The position numbers were made by a program, and so were the translations under genes. A DNA stretch of 64,000 nucleotides from JBGVSA01 sp041807905. Lineage in GTDB: Bacteria; Pseudomonadota; Gammaproteobacteria; Burkholderiales; Rhodocyclaceae. Of this stretch, positions 1 through 8,407 are shown piece by piece. The stretch spans positions 1 through 64,000 of the forward strand of contig NZ_JBGVSA010000017.1 of the NCBI RefSeq assembly GCF_041807905.1, in the 5' to 3' direction. Under the pieces are notes generated by a model that was not told the origin of the DNA, ran no database searches, and saw nothing but the letters and a program-made list of their open reading frames with translations. How positions within the stretch are numbered: the first letter of the stretch is position 1; every line of letters begins with the position of its first letter.

Positions 1-122
1 GCGAAGCCGTTGGCGAGGACTGTCTGAGGAGCGCAGCGACGAACGCCGCACTGCCTTCTCGACCGCGCAGCGCAGGGGGATCGGCCAAAGGCCGACGACG
101 CTGTGGGGTCGTTTCTTTGGTT

Positions 123-147
123 ACTTTCTTGTCGAGAACAAGAAAGT
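123..147. repeat. Perfect 10-bp inverted repeat (hairpin)
   Basis: ACTTTCTTGT at 123-132 and ACAAGAAAGT at 138-147 are exact reverse complements around a five-base loop. The right arm is followed by a GC-rich second hairpin at 158-174. It could be a transcription terminator of a gene left of the window or part of a dispersed repeat; the sequence alone does not decide. Confidence 0.6.
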
Positions 148-351
148 GACTCGGCCGCCGGGACGAACTCCCGGCCGTCGAGCATTAGCACTCAAGACCA
201 CGCCCCAAGCAAGAAAGGGCCTTCCAACCAGCCAAAATCGGAACAGGCCAACAGTGGATGACGCTCCGCCCCTGCCAGGAACAACAATACTGCACCCTTA
301 TTCCTGCAGGAAAAGAACGCCTCTCTCCAACGCCGCACTCAAACCAGCGAT

Positions 352-402
352 GCAAATGAAAACGGCCACATGACCCCGCGTGAAGCAGGGCGATGCGGCC
401 GT
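352..402 (-). terminator. Rho-independent terminator of the porin gene
   Basis: On the minus strand ACGGCCGCAT (402-393) pairs with ATGTGGCCGT (371-362), a ten-base-pair stem with one G-U pair. It is followed by a T-rich tail (TTTTCATTT). It starts about 22 bases after the porin stop codon, the expected place. Confidence 0.7.
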
Positions 403-424
403 CTTGTCGGCGCCAAGCGCCCGA

Positions 425-1423
425 TCAGAAGTTGTGGCGCAGGCCCACCGCGAAGGAAGCGAAGTTCACGCCTGCTTCGTCAACGCCGTAGGAAGCGTTC
501 TTCTCGTTGTCGATGCGCGTGTAGAAGGCATACACCTTGGTGCGCGGCGACAGGTTGTAGTTGTAGCCCAGCGTCCATTGCAGCGCGCCGTTGTCTTCAG
601 TCTTGCTGAAGCCGTTGGTATAGCCGACGTTCACGTGGAACTCGTTGGCGCCCACGGTGTACTTGACCGCACCGCGCAGGTTGTTGCGATGGCCTTGCTG
701 GTCGTACTTGTCGTATTCCCAGTAACCGCCGGCGGCCAGGGCGTCGGTGATGTCGTACAGCGCGCGCACGACGTACATCGTATCGGTGCTGTTGGAAACG
801 CCGCGGTCCTTGCTCTGCGCATAGCCAGCGCCGACATGCAGCGCCTTGATGTCCTGGTTGTAGGCGACGTTGACCACGCTGCGGCCGCCGCTCTTTTCGG
901 CCAGTGCGTAGGCGACTTCGACGGTGGCGTCGTTGAAGGCTGGCGTCTTGTATGCCGTCATGTTGGTCAGGTGACCGCCGGTGGCGTCGAAGCCGAACAG
1001 CGCGTCGGACGAGGTGCCGGTGTCGTGGTTGTGCATGCTCACGTAGTCAGCGGCAGCGTAGTAGACCGGGCTGGTCGTCGCGCCCATGCGCAGCGTACCG
1101 AACTTCTTGCTGGCGAGGCCGACCCAGCTTTCGCGATCGAAGCTGGCCGCCGGATCCTTGTTCATGCCGTTGTCGGCGTTGAAGCCCGACTCCAGGTTGA
1201 AGATCGCGCTCACGTCGGAGGAGATATTCTCCTCGCCGACGATGCCCCAGCGCGATGCGTTGTCCTGCATCACGTTGGTGTGTCGCGTCGTCTTCTGGTT
1301 TTCGTACGACAGGTTGATCCGGCCGTAGATGTCGATATTGCCGTAACGTGATTGCGCGTGCGCGCCGCTGACGGCCGCGGCAGCGGCGAGCGCCACCAGC
1401 AGGCAAGAAGTGCGATTGGCCAC
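425..1423 (-). CDS. Gram-negative outer-membrane porin
   Basis: General diffusion porin of the betaproteobacterial OmpC/Omp32-like type, expected to form a trimeric beta-barrel in the outer membrane. The 332-residue protein begins with a clear Sec signal peptide (residues 1-23, ending SGAHA before QS). It continues with the SRYGNIDIYGRINLSYE start typical of these porins and ends in phenylalanine (FAVGLRHNF), the outer-membrane insertion signal. Alternating aromatic and polar strands run through the whole length. It is monocistronic, with a hairpin terminator just downstream. Substrate selectivity cannot be read from the sequence. Confidence 0.93.
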   Translation of the reverse strand: MANRTSCLLVALAAAAAVSGAHAQSRYGNIDIYGRINLSYENQKTTRHTNVMQDNASRWGIVGEENISSDVSAIFNLESGFNADNGMNKDPAASFDRESWVGLASKKFGTLRMGATTSPVYYAAADYVSMHNHDTGTSSDALFGFDATGGHLTNMTAYKTPAFNDATVEVAYALAEKSGGRSVVNVAYNQDIKALHVGAGYAQSKDRGVSNSTDTMYVVRALYDITDALAAGGYWEYDKYDQQGHRNNLRGAVKYTVGANEFHVNVGYTNGFSKTEDNGALQWTLGYNYNLSPRTKVYAFYTRIDNEKNASYGVDEAGVNFASFAVGLRHNF

Positions 1424-1606
1424 AAGACCCCCGAGTGTTTTTTTGTTGATGACGTTGATGTCGCCCGCGCGTATCGCTACCCGCGGAAGGGCGTGATGAT
1501 ATAGAGCAAACGAAGCGCGGTGCTTTGCGCTTGATCTATTGACGCGCAGACAAATGATTGATTGCTGGAGTGATCCGACGAGCGGAATCCGGTTTTGTTG
1601 TCCGGC

Positions 1607-2032
1607 TCAAGCCCGGCGACGGACGCATTCTACGTAAGCCTGTGCGTCGAGGGGGGCTTTGTTCTTCTGTGCGTTGTAAATCGTCTCGCCCAGGCATTCG
1701 AGCACGTCATGCAGGGCCGCATGGCGATCGCCGTGATGGCGTGCCAGGCACAGATCGTAGGCCTCGCGCAGCCCCGGCGGCTGGTCGATGGAGAGCTGTT
1801 CGTGGATCGCCAGGTGCAGCGACAGATGCAGGAAGGGGTTGATCTGTCCGTCTTCGGGCGTGAAATCCCGGTCCATCGCGTCGGCGTCTTCGAGGATCGG
1901 ATGGTATTCCGGGTGCTCGACGGCGAGTTCGGCGAAGATCGTTTCCAGCGGCGTCAATGGCAGGTTTTCGCGGTACTTGCGCCAGGCGTCGATCATGAAG
2001 CGGCGTGCTTCATCGCGGGTGGGGTTGAACAT
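1607..2032 (-). CDS. DUF1841 family protein
   Basis: A 141-residue protein of the conserved, uncharacterised DUF1841 family. It starts MFNPTRDEARRF and contains the family's HxxLHLxIHEQ segment (residues about 88-98). The sequence is acidic and mostly helical, without signal peptide or membrane segment, so it should be cytoplasmic. It lies 30 bases downstream of nth on the same strand and is probably the last gene of the rnf-nth transcript. Some DUF1841 genes sit near nth in related bacteria, but no function is established. Confidence 0.85.
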   Translation of the reverse strand: MFNPTRDEARRFMIDAWRKYRENLPLTPLETIFAELAVEHPEYHPILEDADAMDRDFTPEDGQINPFLHLSLHLAIHEQLSIDQPPGLREAYDLCLARHHGDRHAALHDVLECLGETIYNAQKNKAPLDAQAYVECVRRRA

Positions 2033-2062
2033 GATGTTTTCTCTCTGTGTGCGACCGAAGGA

Positions 2063-2713
2063 TCAGGTCGCGTCTGTCTTGTCCGGGTATTGGCACAGGT
2101 CACGCACAATGCATGCCCCGCAGCGCGGCTTGCGGGCCACGCACACGTAGCGCCCATGCAGGATCAGCCAGTGGTGGGCATCGACGAGGTACGCCTTGGG
2201 GACCCGGCGCAGCAGTGCGCGTTCCACGGCCAGCACGTCTTTGCCCGGCGCGAGGCCCATCCGGTTCGATACCCGGAAGATGTGCGTATCCACCGCCATT
2301 TCGGGATGGCGGAAGATCGTATTGAGCACCACGTTGGCCGTCTTGCGGCCCACGCCGGGAAGGGCTTCGAGGGCTTCGCGATTGTTCGGGACTTCGCCTG
2401 CATGCCGTTCCAGCAACTGGTGAGACAGCATCGCCACATTCTTGGCCTTGTTGCGGTACAGGCCGATGGTCTTGATGTGTTCCGCAATGCCGGCTTCGCC
2501 GAGCGTGGCCATGGCCTCGGGCGTGGGGGCTTGCGCAAACAGTTTGCGCGTGGCGATGTTCACGCCCTTGTCGGTGGCCTGCGCCGACAGCACGACGGCC
2601 ACCAGCAACTGGAAGGGCGAACCATATTCCAGTTCGGTCGTCGGGTTGGGATTGGCCGCATGCCAGCGCCGGAAGGCTTCTTCGATCTCCGCCTTGGTCA
2701 TCTGACGAGGCAT
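2063..2713 (-). CDS. nth: Endonuclease III (DNA glycosylase/AP lyase)
   Basis: Base-excision repair enzyme that removes oxidised pyrimidines and cuts the abasic site. The 216 residues show the helix-hairpin-helix LPGVGRKTANVVLN (about 117-130) with the catalytic lysine, the catalytic aspartate in VDTHIFRV, and the iron-sulfur loop C-X6-C-X2-C-X5-C near the C-terminus. It starts one base after the rnfE stop codon, continuing the rnf transcript, the same rsx/rnf-nth order known from enterobacteria. An alternative ATG lies four codons downstream (2701). Confidence 0.96.
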   Translation of the reverse strand: MPRQMTKAEIEEAFRRWHAANPNPTTELEYGSPFQLLVAVVLSAQATDKGVNIATRKLFAQAPTPEAMATLGEAGIAEHIKTIGLYRNKAKNVAMLSHQLLERHAGEVPNNREALEALPGVGRKTANVVLNTIFRHPEMAVDTHIFRVSNRMGLAPGKDVLAVERALLRRVPKAYLVDAHHWLILHGRYVCVARKPRCGACIVRDLCQYPDKTDAT

Positions 2714-2714
2714 A

Positions 2715-3395
2715 TCAGGCAGTCTCCGCGATGGGGACAGGGGCTGCCGGAGTCTTGCGGGCGGCGCGTACGTCGAGCCAGTTCTTGCCCGCGATCAGGC
2801 AACCCAGCGCGATGAACGCGCCCGGCGGCAGCACGGCCAGCAGGAAACCGGGGTAATCGGCCGGCAGCACTTGCAGCGGTGTCGCACCCGGAATGACCAT
2901 TTCGATGCCGTTGAAAATCGCACCCGTGCCGATCAGCTCGCGCATGCCGCCGAGCACCGCCAGCACCAGTACGAGCCCTACGCCCATGGCTGCGCCGTCG
3001 ACGACGGAGGCCAGCGGCACGTTCTTGGCCGCGAACGCTTCGACGCGCGCTAGCACGATGCAGTTGGTGACGATCAGCGGCACGAAAATGCCCAGTACCA
3101 GATACAGCGAATGCAGGTAGGCATTGAAGGCCAGGTCCAGCACCGTGACCAGCGAGGCGATGATGAGGATGAAGACCGGAATGCGGATCTCATACGGGAT
3201 GAATCCGCGCAAGGCCGCAACGACCCCATTGGAGAGCGCCATCACGATGATGGTGGCAAGCCCCAGGCTCACCGCGTTCACGAAGCTCGTCGAGACAGCC
3301 AGGATCGGGCACAGGCCGAGCAATTGCTTGAGGCCGGTGTTGTTGGTCCAGATGCCGTTCCACGCGATGTGGCGCAGGCTTGGCGTATCGCTCAT
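2715..3395 (-). CDS. rnfE: Rnf electron transport complex subunit E
   Basis: Integral-membrane subunit of the Rnf (Rsx) complex, which couples ferredoxin/NADH electron transfer to ion movement, or supplies electrons to nitrogenase or SoxR in various bacteria. The 226-residue protein has about six hydrophobic helices and the family start MSDTPSLRHIAWNGIWTNN, followed by the conserved LLGLCPILAVS segment shared with RnfA. I chose the ATG at 3395 because it overlaps the rnfG stop (ATGA) and matches the family N-terminus; the frame stays open further upstream inside rnfG. The C-terminus extends into a short Ala/Pro-rich tail. Confidence 0.95.
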   Translation of the reverse strand: MSDTPSLRHIAWNGIWTNNTGLKQLLGLCPILAVSTSFVNAVSLGLATIIVMALSNGVVAALRGFIPYEIRIPVFILIIASLVTVLDLAFNAYLHSLYLVLGIFVPLIVTNCIVLARVEAFAAKNVPLASVVDGAAMGVGLVLVLAVLGGMRELIGTGAIFNGIEMVIPGATPLQVLPADYPGFLLAVLPPGAFIALGCLIAGKNWLDVRAARKTPAAPVPIAETA

Positions 3396-4045
3396 GGCTG
3401 CGTTCCTTGCGCGAACAAGCGTTCGCGATTGTCGTTTGCGTATTTGACGGCGCGGCCGACGGCCTGCGTGACAGCGCGTGCCGAGATGGTCGCGCCCGTC
3501 CTGTAGGTGAAGTCGCCGCCGTCTTTCTTGACCGTCCAGCGTTCCAGCGGCAGTTGCGTCGACGATATGCCGGCGAACTGCTCGATCCATGGGCTGGACT
3601 TGTTCTTGTCCTTTTTCGGGTCAATGTAATCGCCCAGACCCGGCGTTTCGTGATGGGCCGTGACGCGCACGCCACTGACCGTGCCATCGGCCAGCACTGC
3701 CACGATGAGGGCGATGCGCCCGCCGTAGCCATCGGGTGCTGCCGCTTCGAGTACGAGCGCGACCGGCCGGCCCTGCTTGCGCGCGCGCCACACGTGGCCT
3801 CCCTTGTCGAGCCCGAGCGCAGACGTGGGCGGGAGGGCGAGCACGTCGGCGAGCAGATCGTTGTCGTAGCTGGACGGCGGCAGTACTTCGTTGATGAGGC
3901 GCAGTTTTTCCTGTTCGGTGCTGCGCGAGATCACCGGCCGCGTGACGAGATAGGCGCCCGCCATGAGCGCCGTGAACACCATGGCGAACACGGCCATGAT
4001 GAGCGCCGTGCGTGTCGACAGGGTGAGCGCGCCGGGGGACTTCAT
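3392..4045 (-). CDS. rnfG: Rnf electron transport complex subunit G (flavoprotein)
   Basis: Membrane-anchored periplasmic flavoprotein subunit of the Rnf complex. It has one N-terminal membrane helix (about 13-35), followed by an FMN-binding domain. The flavinylation motif is visible near the C-terminus as TGATIS (183-188). In characterised RnfG/NqrC proteins the FMN is attached to the last residue of this motif, usually threonine; here it is serine 188. ApbE, which attaches the FMN, is not encoded in the window. The gene overlaps both neighbours by four bases. Confidence 0.94.
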   Translation of the reverse strand: MKSPGALTLSTRTALIMAVFAMVFTALMAGAYLVTRPVISRSTEQEKLRLINEVLPPSSYDNDLLADVLALPPTSALGLDKGGHVWRARKQGRPVALVLEAAAPDGYGGRIALIVAVLADGTVSGVRVTAHHETPGLGDYIDPKKDKNKSSPWIEQFAGISSTQLPLERWTVKKDGGDFTYRTGATISARAVTQAVGRAVKYANDNRERLFAQGTQP

Positions 4046-5070
4046 GCGGCGTCATCCTTGTGTGCGCTGGCCTTGTGGCCGAATACCGGCGGCTGCGTCT
4101 TCAGATCGATCAGCGGTGCGCAGATGTTCATCAGCAGCGTGGCGAAGGCAATGCCGTCCGGGTAGGCGCCGAATACGCGGATGAGGTAGGTGATGAGCGC
4201 CGCCCCGGCAGCGAAGATCAGCTTGCCGCGTGGTGTGGTTGCACCCGACACCGGGTCGGTGAGGATGAAGAATGCGCCCAGCATCGCGCCGCCCGAGGCC
4301 ACGTGCATCAGTGGAGAGGCGAAGCGCGCATCGTTGGCGATCCAGAACGCCCCGGCGATGACCGCCAATGCAGCGAGGAAGGCCACCGGTACGTGCCAGG
4401 TGATCAGCCGCTGTTGCAGCAAGTACAGGCCACCGACCAGGTAGCCGAGAACGATCCACTCCCATCCCTGTCCGCCGGCCCAGCCGAAAGCGCTGCCGCG
4501 CGTGATGGTACTGGCGTGCGCGCCGGCTTCGCGCAGGCCGGTGCGCAGGGCGTCCAGCGGCGTCGCACTGGTGATGGCGTCCACTTCACGCGCCGCACCG
4601 CCGAAGATGGCGCCGAGTTGCTCGCTGGCGCCGAGATGCACGCCCGGCCACTGCGACATGAGCGCAGGGAAGGCGACGATCATCACGCAGTACGCCACCA
4701 TCGCCGGATTGAAGGGGTTCTGCCCGAGCCCTCCGTACAGATGCTTGGCGATGACGATGGCGAAAGCCGTGCCGGCCACCACGATCCACCAGGGCGCGAT
4801 CGGCGGAAATGCCAGCGCGATCAGCCAGGCCGTGACGACCGCCGACAGATCGCCCAGGTACAGCCCGATCGGGCGGCCGCGTGCGCGCAGCATGAGTGCT
4901 TCGCACGCCAGCGCGGTGGCGGTGGCCAGTGCCATCTGTACCAGCACGCCGACGCCGAACTGCCACACGTATGCGGCGATTCCCGGCACGAGTGCCAGCA
5001 TCACGCGCAGCATCACGCTGGTGACGCTGGCGCTGCTGCGGATGAAGGGCGAGTTGCGGCGGTCCGGCAT
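4042..5070 (-). CDS. rnfD: Rnf electron transport complex subunit D
   Basis: Integral-membrane flavoprotein subunit of Rnf, related to NqrB. The 342-residue protein has about nine to ten hydrophobic segments. It carries the covalent-FMN motif ITSATPLD (about 166-173), where threonine 170 is the expected phosphoester attachment site, and the conserved KHLYGGLGQNPFNPAM segment. The ATG at 5070 gives the family N-terminus (MPDRRNSPFIRSSASV). The open frame further upstream runs through the neighbouring oxidoreductase and is not coding. It begins 14 bases after the stop of that oxidoreductase. Confidence 0.95.
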   Translation of the reverse strand: MPDRRNSPFIRSSASVTSVMLRVMLALVPGIAAYVWQFGVGVLVQMALATATALACEALMLRARGRPIGLYLGDLSAVVTAWLIALAFPPIAPWWIVVAGTAFAIVIAKHLYGGLGQNPFNPAMVAYCVMIVAFPALMSQWPGVHLGASEQLGAIFGGAAREVDAITSATPLDALRTGLREAGAHASTITRGSAFGWAGGQGWEWIVLGYLVGGLYLLQQRLITWHVPVAFLAALAVIAGAFWIANDARFASPLMHVASGGAMLGAFFILTDPVSGATTPRGKLIFAAGAALITYLIRVFGAYPDGIAFATLLMNICAPLIDLKTQPPVFGHKASAHKDDAA

Positions 5071-5084
5071 GCTGTTCCAGGCGC

Positions 5085-6050
5085 TCAGGCTGGGACCTTC
5101 AATTGCGCACGGATCATGTCGAGCACTTCCATGTTGCGGATGGTCTCGTCGAGCGTGAGCAACGGTTCGCGGCCTTCGAGGATGGCTGCCGAGAAGTCGG
5201 CGACCTCGTCGCGGTAGCGGTCCGATTCGGCCACCGGAATGGTACGCGTGCCGTCCTTGGCGTACACCTGGATACCGCCGCGGAAGTCCAGGAACGTATC
5301 GGCGACTTCCATCATCCCCTTGGTGCCGATGACTTCGGCAAAGGTCTTGCCGTAGGCGTTGAAACCGCAGTGGATGTTGGCGATGAGGCCGTCCTCGTAC
5401 TGCAGTACCGCCGACAGGTTTACGTCCACGCCGTTTTCGTATTCGGCCAGCGCATGGCACGACACCGGCGTGCGGCCGGTGACGAGGCTGAGGAAGTTCA
5501 CCGGGTAGCAGCCCACGTCGTAGAGCGCGCCGCCGCCCAGTTCGGGCTGCGCCTTGATGGTGTTGGGCCGGTCGAGCAGGAAGCGGAAGGTCGCATTGAT
5601 GTGGCGGATTTCGCCCAGCACGCCGCTCTCGATGACTTCGCGCACGCGGCGCGAACGATCCGTATAGCGGTACATGAAGGCTTCCATGAGCAACTTGCCG
5701 GTGCGGCGCGAGACTTCGGCCATCTCACGGGCTTCCGATGCGTTCATGGCGATGGGCTTTTCGCACAGCACGTGCTTGCCGGCTTCCATCGCACGGATGG
5801 CCCATTCCTTGTGCATCGAGTTGGGCAGGGGAATGTAGACCGCCTGGATATCCTTGTCGGCCAGCAGGTCTTCATAGCGCGTGTAGGTGCGTTCGCACTT
5901 GAAGTCGCGCGCGCATTCGGCGGCCTTGGCCGGATCGCGCGAAGCCACCGCGACGAGGCGCGCGTTGGCTGCGCGGCTGATGGCGGGCAGCACATTGAGG
6001 CGGGCGATGCGGGCGTAGCCGAGCACGCCCCAGTTGACGATGTCGCTCAT
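5085..6050 (-). CDS. Gfo/Idh/MocA family NAD(P)-dependent oxidoreductase inside the rnf operon
   Basis: A 321-residue soluble oxidoreductase. It has an N-terminal Rossmann fold (WGVLGYARIA, residues 7-16), the family signature CEKPIAMN (about 93-100) with the catalytic lysine region, and a C-terminal GFO_IDH_MocA domain with GALYDVGCYPVNF. Substrates in this family are usually sugars, inositols or other polyols; the substrate here is unknown. Its ATG overlaps the rnfC stop codon (ATGA) and rnfD follows after 14 bases, so it is embedded in and probably translationally coupled to the rnf operon. This is not part of the canonical complex. Confidence 0.92.
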   Translation of the reverse strand: MSDIVNWGVLGYARIARLNVLPAISRAANARLVAVASRDPAKAAECARDFKCERTYTRYEDLLADKDIQAVYIPLPNSMHKEWAIRAMEAGKHVLCEKPIAMNASEAREMAEVSRRTGKLLMEAFMYRYTDRSRRVREVIESGVLGEIRHINATFRFLLDRPNTIKAQPELGGGALYDVGCYPVNFLSLVTGRTPVSCHALAEYENGVDVNLSAVLQYEDGLIANIHCGFNAYGKTFAEVIGTKGMMEVADTFLDFRGGIQVYAKDGTRTIPVAESDRYRDEVADFSAAILEGREPLLTLDETIRNMEVLDMIRAQLKVPA

Positions 6051-7834
6051 TGATCGGGTTCCTTTTCGGTGGTGGCGGGACCAGCGGCGCGACGCGTTTC
6101 TGCTGCGTCGATCTGCGCCTGCTGGGCGGGAGTCAGGTTTTCGGTGTTGCGTGGTGCAGCGGCAGTTCGTTGCGCCTGTGCGCGGGCCAGCGCAGCGGCG
6201 ATGAGCGCTTTCTTGGTGTCCTCCGCGGATGGCGGTGGCGCAGCAGGCTCGGCGACGGCCTGCGCAGGAGCCTCGGCCATCGCTGTCGAACGCTGCTTGG
6301 CACGTGCCATGGCAGCGGCAATGAGTGCTTTCTTGGCGTCCTGGTCCGGGCTCGCATCGGTTGCCGTCGGCGCGGCCGCGGTAGCCGCGCGCGGCGCTCC
6401 GGCCGCACGGGCGGCCAGGCGTTCGGCTTTTTCCAGTTTTTCGCGTTCGAGGCGCGCATTGCGGGATTCGAATCGCTCGCGTGCGGAATCGGCTTCTGCC
6501 TTCTGTTGTTCGCGCGCCCAGATTTCGCTCTTGCCGAAACGGAAGTAGTCGACCAACGGAATATGCGACGGACACACGTAGCTGCAGCAGCCGCATTCGA
6601 TGCAGTCGAAGAGGTGGTACTCCTGCGCCTTGCCGAAATTCCTGGCGCGCGTGTGCCAGTACAGTTCGAAGGGTTGCAGGTCGGCCGGGCAGGCCCGCGC
6701 GCAGTCGCCGCAGCGGATACAGGGCTGCTCGGGTTGCGGTGGCGCGAAGAGCGTCGGCGTCGCGGCGATCACGCAGTTAGTGGCCTTGACCACCGGCACG
6801 CCAAACGACGGCATGCGCAAACCCATCATCGGCCCGCCCATGATGAAGTGCGTGGTATCGGCGCGCAGCCCGGCGTGACGCGCGAGGTGCTCCATCGGCG
6901 TGCCGAAGGGCACTTCGAAATTGCGGGGCGTGTCGACATTGCCGGCGATCGTGACGATGCGCGACACCAGCGGGCGACCGAGATCGATCGCTTCATGCAC
7001 GGCAAAGGCCGTGCCGACGTTGAAGCATTGCACGCCGTAATCGGTGGACCGTTCGCCGTGCGGCACTTCGATGCCCGTCAGCACGCGGATCAATTGCTTC
7101 GCGCCGCCCGCCGGATAGCGCGTCGGCACGGCAATGACGACGACGCGCATGTCATCGATGTCCGCAGCGGCCGCGCGCATGGCGGCAATGGCCTCGGGCT
7201 TGTTGTCTTCGATGCCGACGAGGATTTCTTCCGCGCCGAGCATGTGACGCATGATCCGCGCGCCACGCAGGATATCCGCTGCGCGCTCGCGCATGAGGAC
7301 ATCGTCACACGTGATGTAGGGTTCGCATTCCGCGCCGTTGAGCACCAGCGTACGCGTCGCCGCCCGGCGTCCCGGTCGCAGCTTGAGGTGACTGGGAAAC
7401 ACCGCGCCGCCCAGTCCCACCACGCCGGCGTCGCGCAGGATGTCGCGCAACTCGTCTGCGGGCAGCGAGCGGTACGGCACCGGCGCCAATGGCATCCAGC
7501 GATCTTCGCCATCGGGTTCGATCACCACGCAAAGCGCAGACAGGCCCGAGGTGTGCGGCATCTGTCGCGGCTCGATCGCCGTCACGCGGCCCGAGGTCGG
7601 TGCGTGCACGGCAGCCGACACATTGCCGTCAGCCGCGCCGATGCGCTCGCCCTTGAGTACGTGCTGCCCGGCTTCGACCTGCGGCCGGGGCGTTCCGCCG
7701 ATGCTCTGATGCAGCGGCACGACCAGCTCGCTTGCCAGCGGCAGTTGCGCAATGGGGTGCTGAGTGGAATCGCTCTTGTGCGTGGGCGGCTTGACCCCGC
7801 CATTGAATGAGAACAGTCGACGCAGGGCGTTCAT
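6047..7834 (-). CDS. rnfC: Rnf electron transport complex subunit C
   Basis: Peripheral NADH-binding iron-sulfur subunit of Rnf. The 595-residue protein has the N-terminal RnfC barrel-sandwich and NADH/FMN-binding (Complex1_51K-like) regions and two ferredoxin-type 4Fe-4S motifs, CIRCGDCARACP and CIECGCCSYVCP (about 375-430). A long Ala-rich coiled tail contains two copies of a KKALIAAAxARA repeat, as is common in proteobacterial RnfC. I chose the ATG at 7834 because it overlaps the rnfB stop (ATGA) and yields the expected MNALRRLFSFNGGVKPP start. Confidence 0.96.
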   Translation of the reverse strand: MNALRRLFSFNGGVKPPTHKSDSTQHPIAQLPLASELVVPLHQSIGGTPRPQVEAGQHVLKGERIGAADGNVSAAVHAPTSGRVTAIEPRQMPHTSGLSALCVVIEPDGEDRWMPLAPVPYRSLPADELRDILRDAGVVGLGGAVFPSHLKLRPGRRAATRTLVLNGAECEPYITCDDVLMRERAADILRGARIMRHMLGAEEILVGIEDNKPEAIAAMRAAAADIDDMRVVVIAVPTRYPAGGAKQLIRVLTGIEVPHGERSTDYGVQCFNVGTAFAVHEAIDLGRPLVSRIVTIAGNVDTPRNFEVPFGTPMEHLARHAGLRADTTHFIMGGPMMGLRMPSFGVPVVKATNCVIAATPTLFAPPQPEQPCIRCGDCARACPADLQPFELYWHTRARNFGKAQEYHLFDCIECGCCSYVCPSHIPLVDYFRFGKSEIWAREQQKAEADSARERFESRNARLEREKLEKAERLAARAAGAPRAATAAAPTATDASPDQDAKKALIAAAMARAKQRSTAMAEAPAQAVAEPAAPPPSAEDTKKALIAAALARAQAQRTAAAPRNTENLTPAQQAQIDAAETRRAAGPATTEKEPDQ

Positions 7835-8391
7835 GCGGCGCGCTCCTGCGGTTTCAGGCGCACCACGGGGTAGCGCCACTTCCAGCTCTGTACGGTCTCG
7901 CCCACTTCTTCCATGCGAATGCAGTCCACGGGGCAGGGAGCCACGCACAGTTCGCAGCCCGTGCATAGCGGCGCGATGACGGTGTGCATCTGTTTGGCTG
8001 CGCCGGATATGGCGTCCACCGGGCAGGCTTGCAGGCAGAGTGTGCAGCCGATGCAGTCGTTTTCGTCGATGACGGCGACGGCCTTGGGCTTTTCAATGCC
8101 GTTTTCGGCGTTGAGCGGTTTGTATTCGCGCCCGAGCAGATCAGCCAGCTTGTGGATGCCTTCGTCGCCGCCGGGCGGGCATTGATTGATGTCCGCTTCG
8201 CCGCCGGCGATGGCTGTCGCGTATGGCCGGCACCCCGGGTATCCACACTGGCCGCACTGTGTTTGCGGCAGGATGGCGTCGATCTTGTCGACCAGCGGGT
8301 CTCCTTCGACCTTGAAACGAATCGAGGCGTAGCCGAGCAGGGCGCCGATGACCAGCGCCAGCGCCAGCATGACGCCCAGCGCGGTCAGCAT
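7831..8391 (-). CDS. rnfB: Rnf electron transport complex subunit B
   Basis: Membrane-anchored ferredoxin-like subunit that passes electrons within Rnf. The 186 residues have one N-terminal membrane helix, the four-cysteine Fe-S domain (CGQCGYPGCRPYA, about 46-58, with a further cysteine at NQCPPGG), and two 4Fe-4S motifs, CIGCTLCLQACP and CTGCELCVAPCP. It lies 16 bases downstream of rnfA and overlaps rnfC by four bases. Confidence 0.96.
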   Translation of the reverse strand: MLTALGVMLALALVIGALLGYASIRFKVEGDPLVDKIDAILPQTQCGQCGYPGCRPYATAIAGGEADINQCPPGGDEGIHKLADLLGREYKPLNAENGIEKPKAVAVIDENDCIGCTLCLQACPVDAISGAAKQMHTVIAPLCTGCELCVAPCPVDCIRMEEVGETVQSWKWRYPVVRLKPQERAA

Positions 8392-8407
8392 GAGCGGCGC
8401 GCCCCCG

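Larger units (their letters stand above)
1..424. other. Non-coding stretch downstream of the porin gene
   Basis: No convincing gene is present. The short reading frames here have no homology I recognise and no good ribosome-binding site. The stretch contains two hairpins, one at 123-147 and one at 158-174 (CCGGGA, 5-base loop, TCCCGG), and the porin terminator at 352-402. The text around 110-180 resembles repeat-like intergenic sequence I associate with high-GC proteobacteria; that is an impression from memory, not a search result. Confidence 0.6.

Noticed and set aside
380..1351. 323-residue open frame on the plus strand
   Set aside because: It is the complement of the porin gene; Val/Gly/Arg-rich shadow translation typical of high-GC DNA.
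5085..6596. Oxidoreductase with a 180-residue N-terminal extension
   Set aside because: The extension is the out-of-frame 3-prime part of rnfC; the ATG at 6050 begins exactly at the Rossmann fold and overlaps the rnfC stop.
6050..7810. 586-residue open frame antisense to rnfC
   Set aside because: The opposite strand encodes an unmistakable RnfC with Fe-S motifs; this frame has no recognisable domain.
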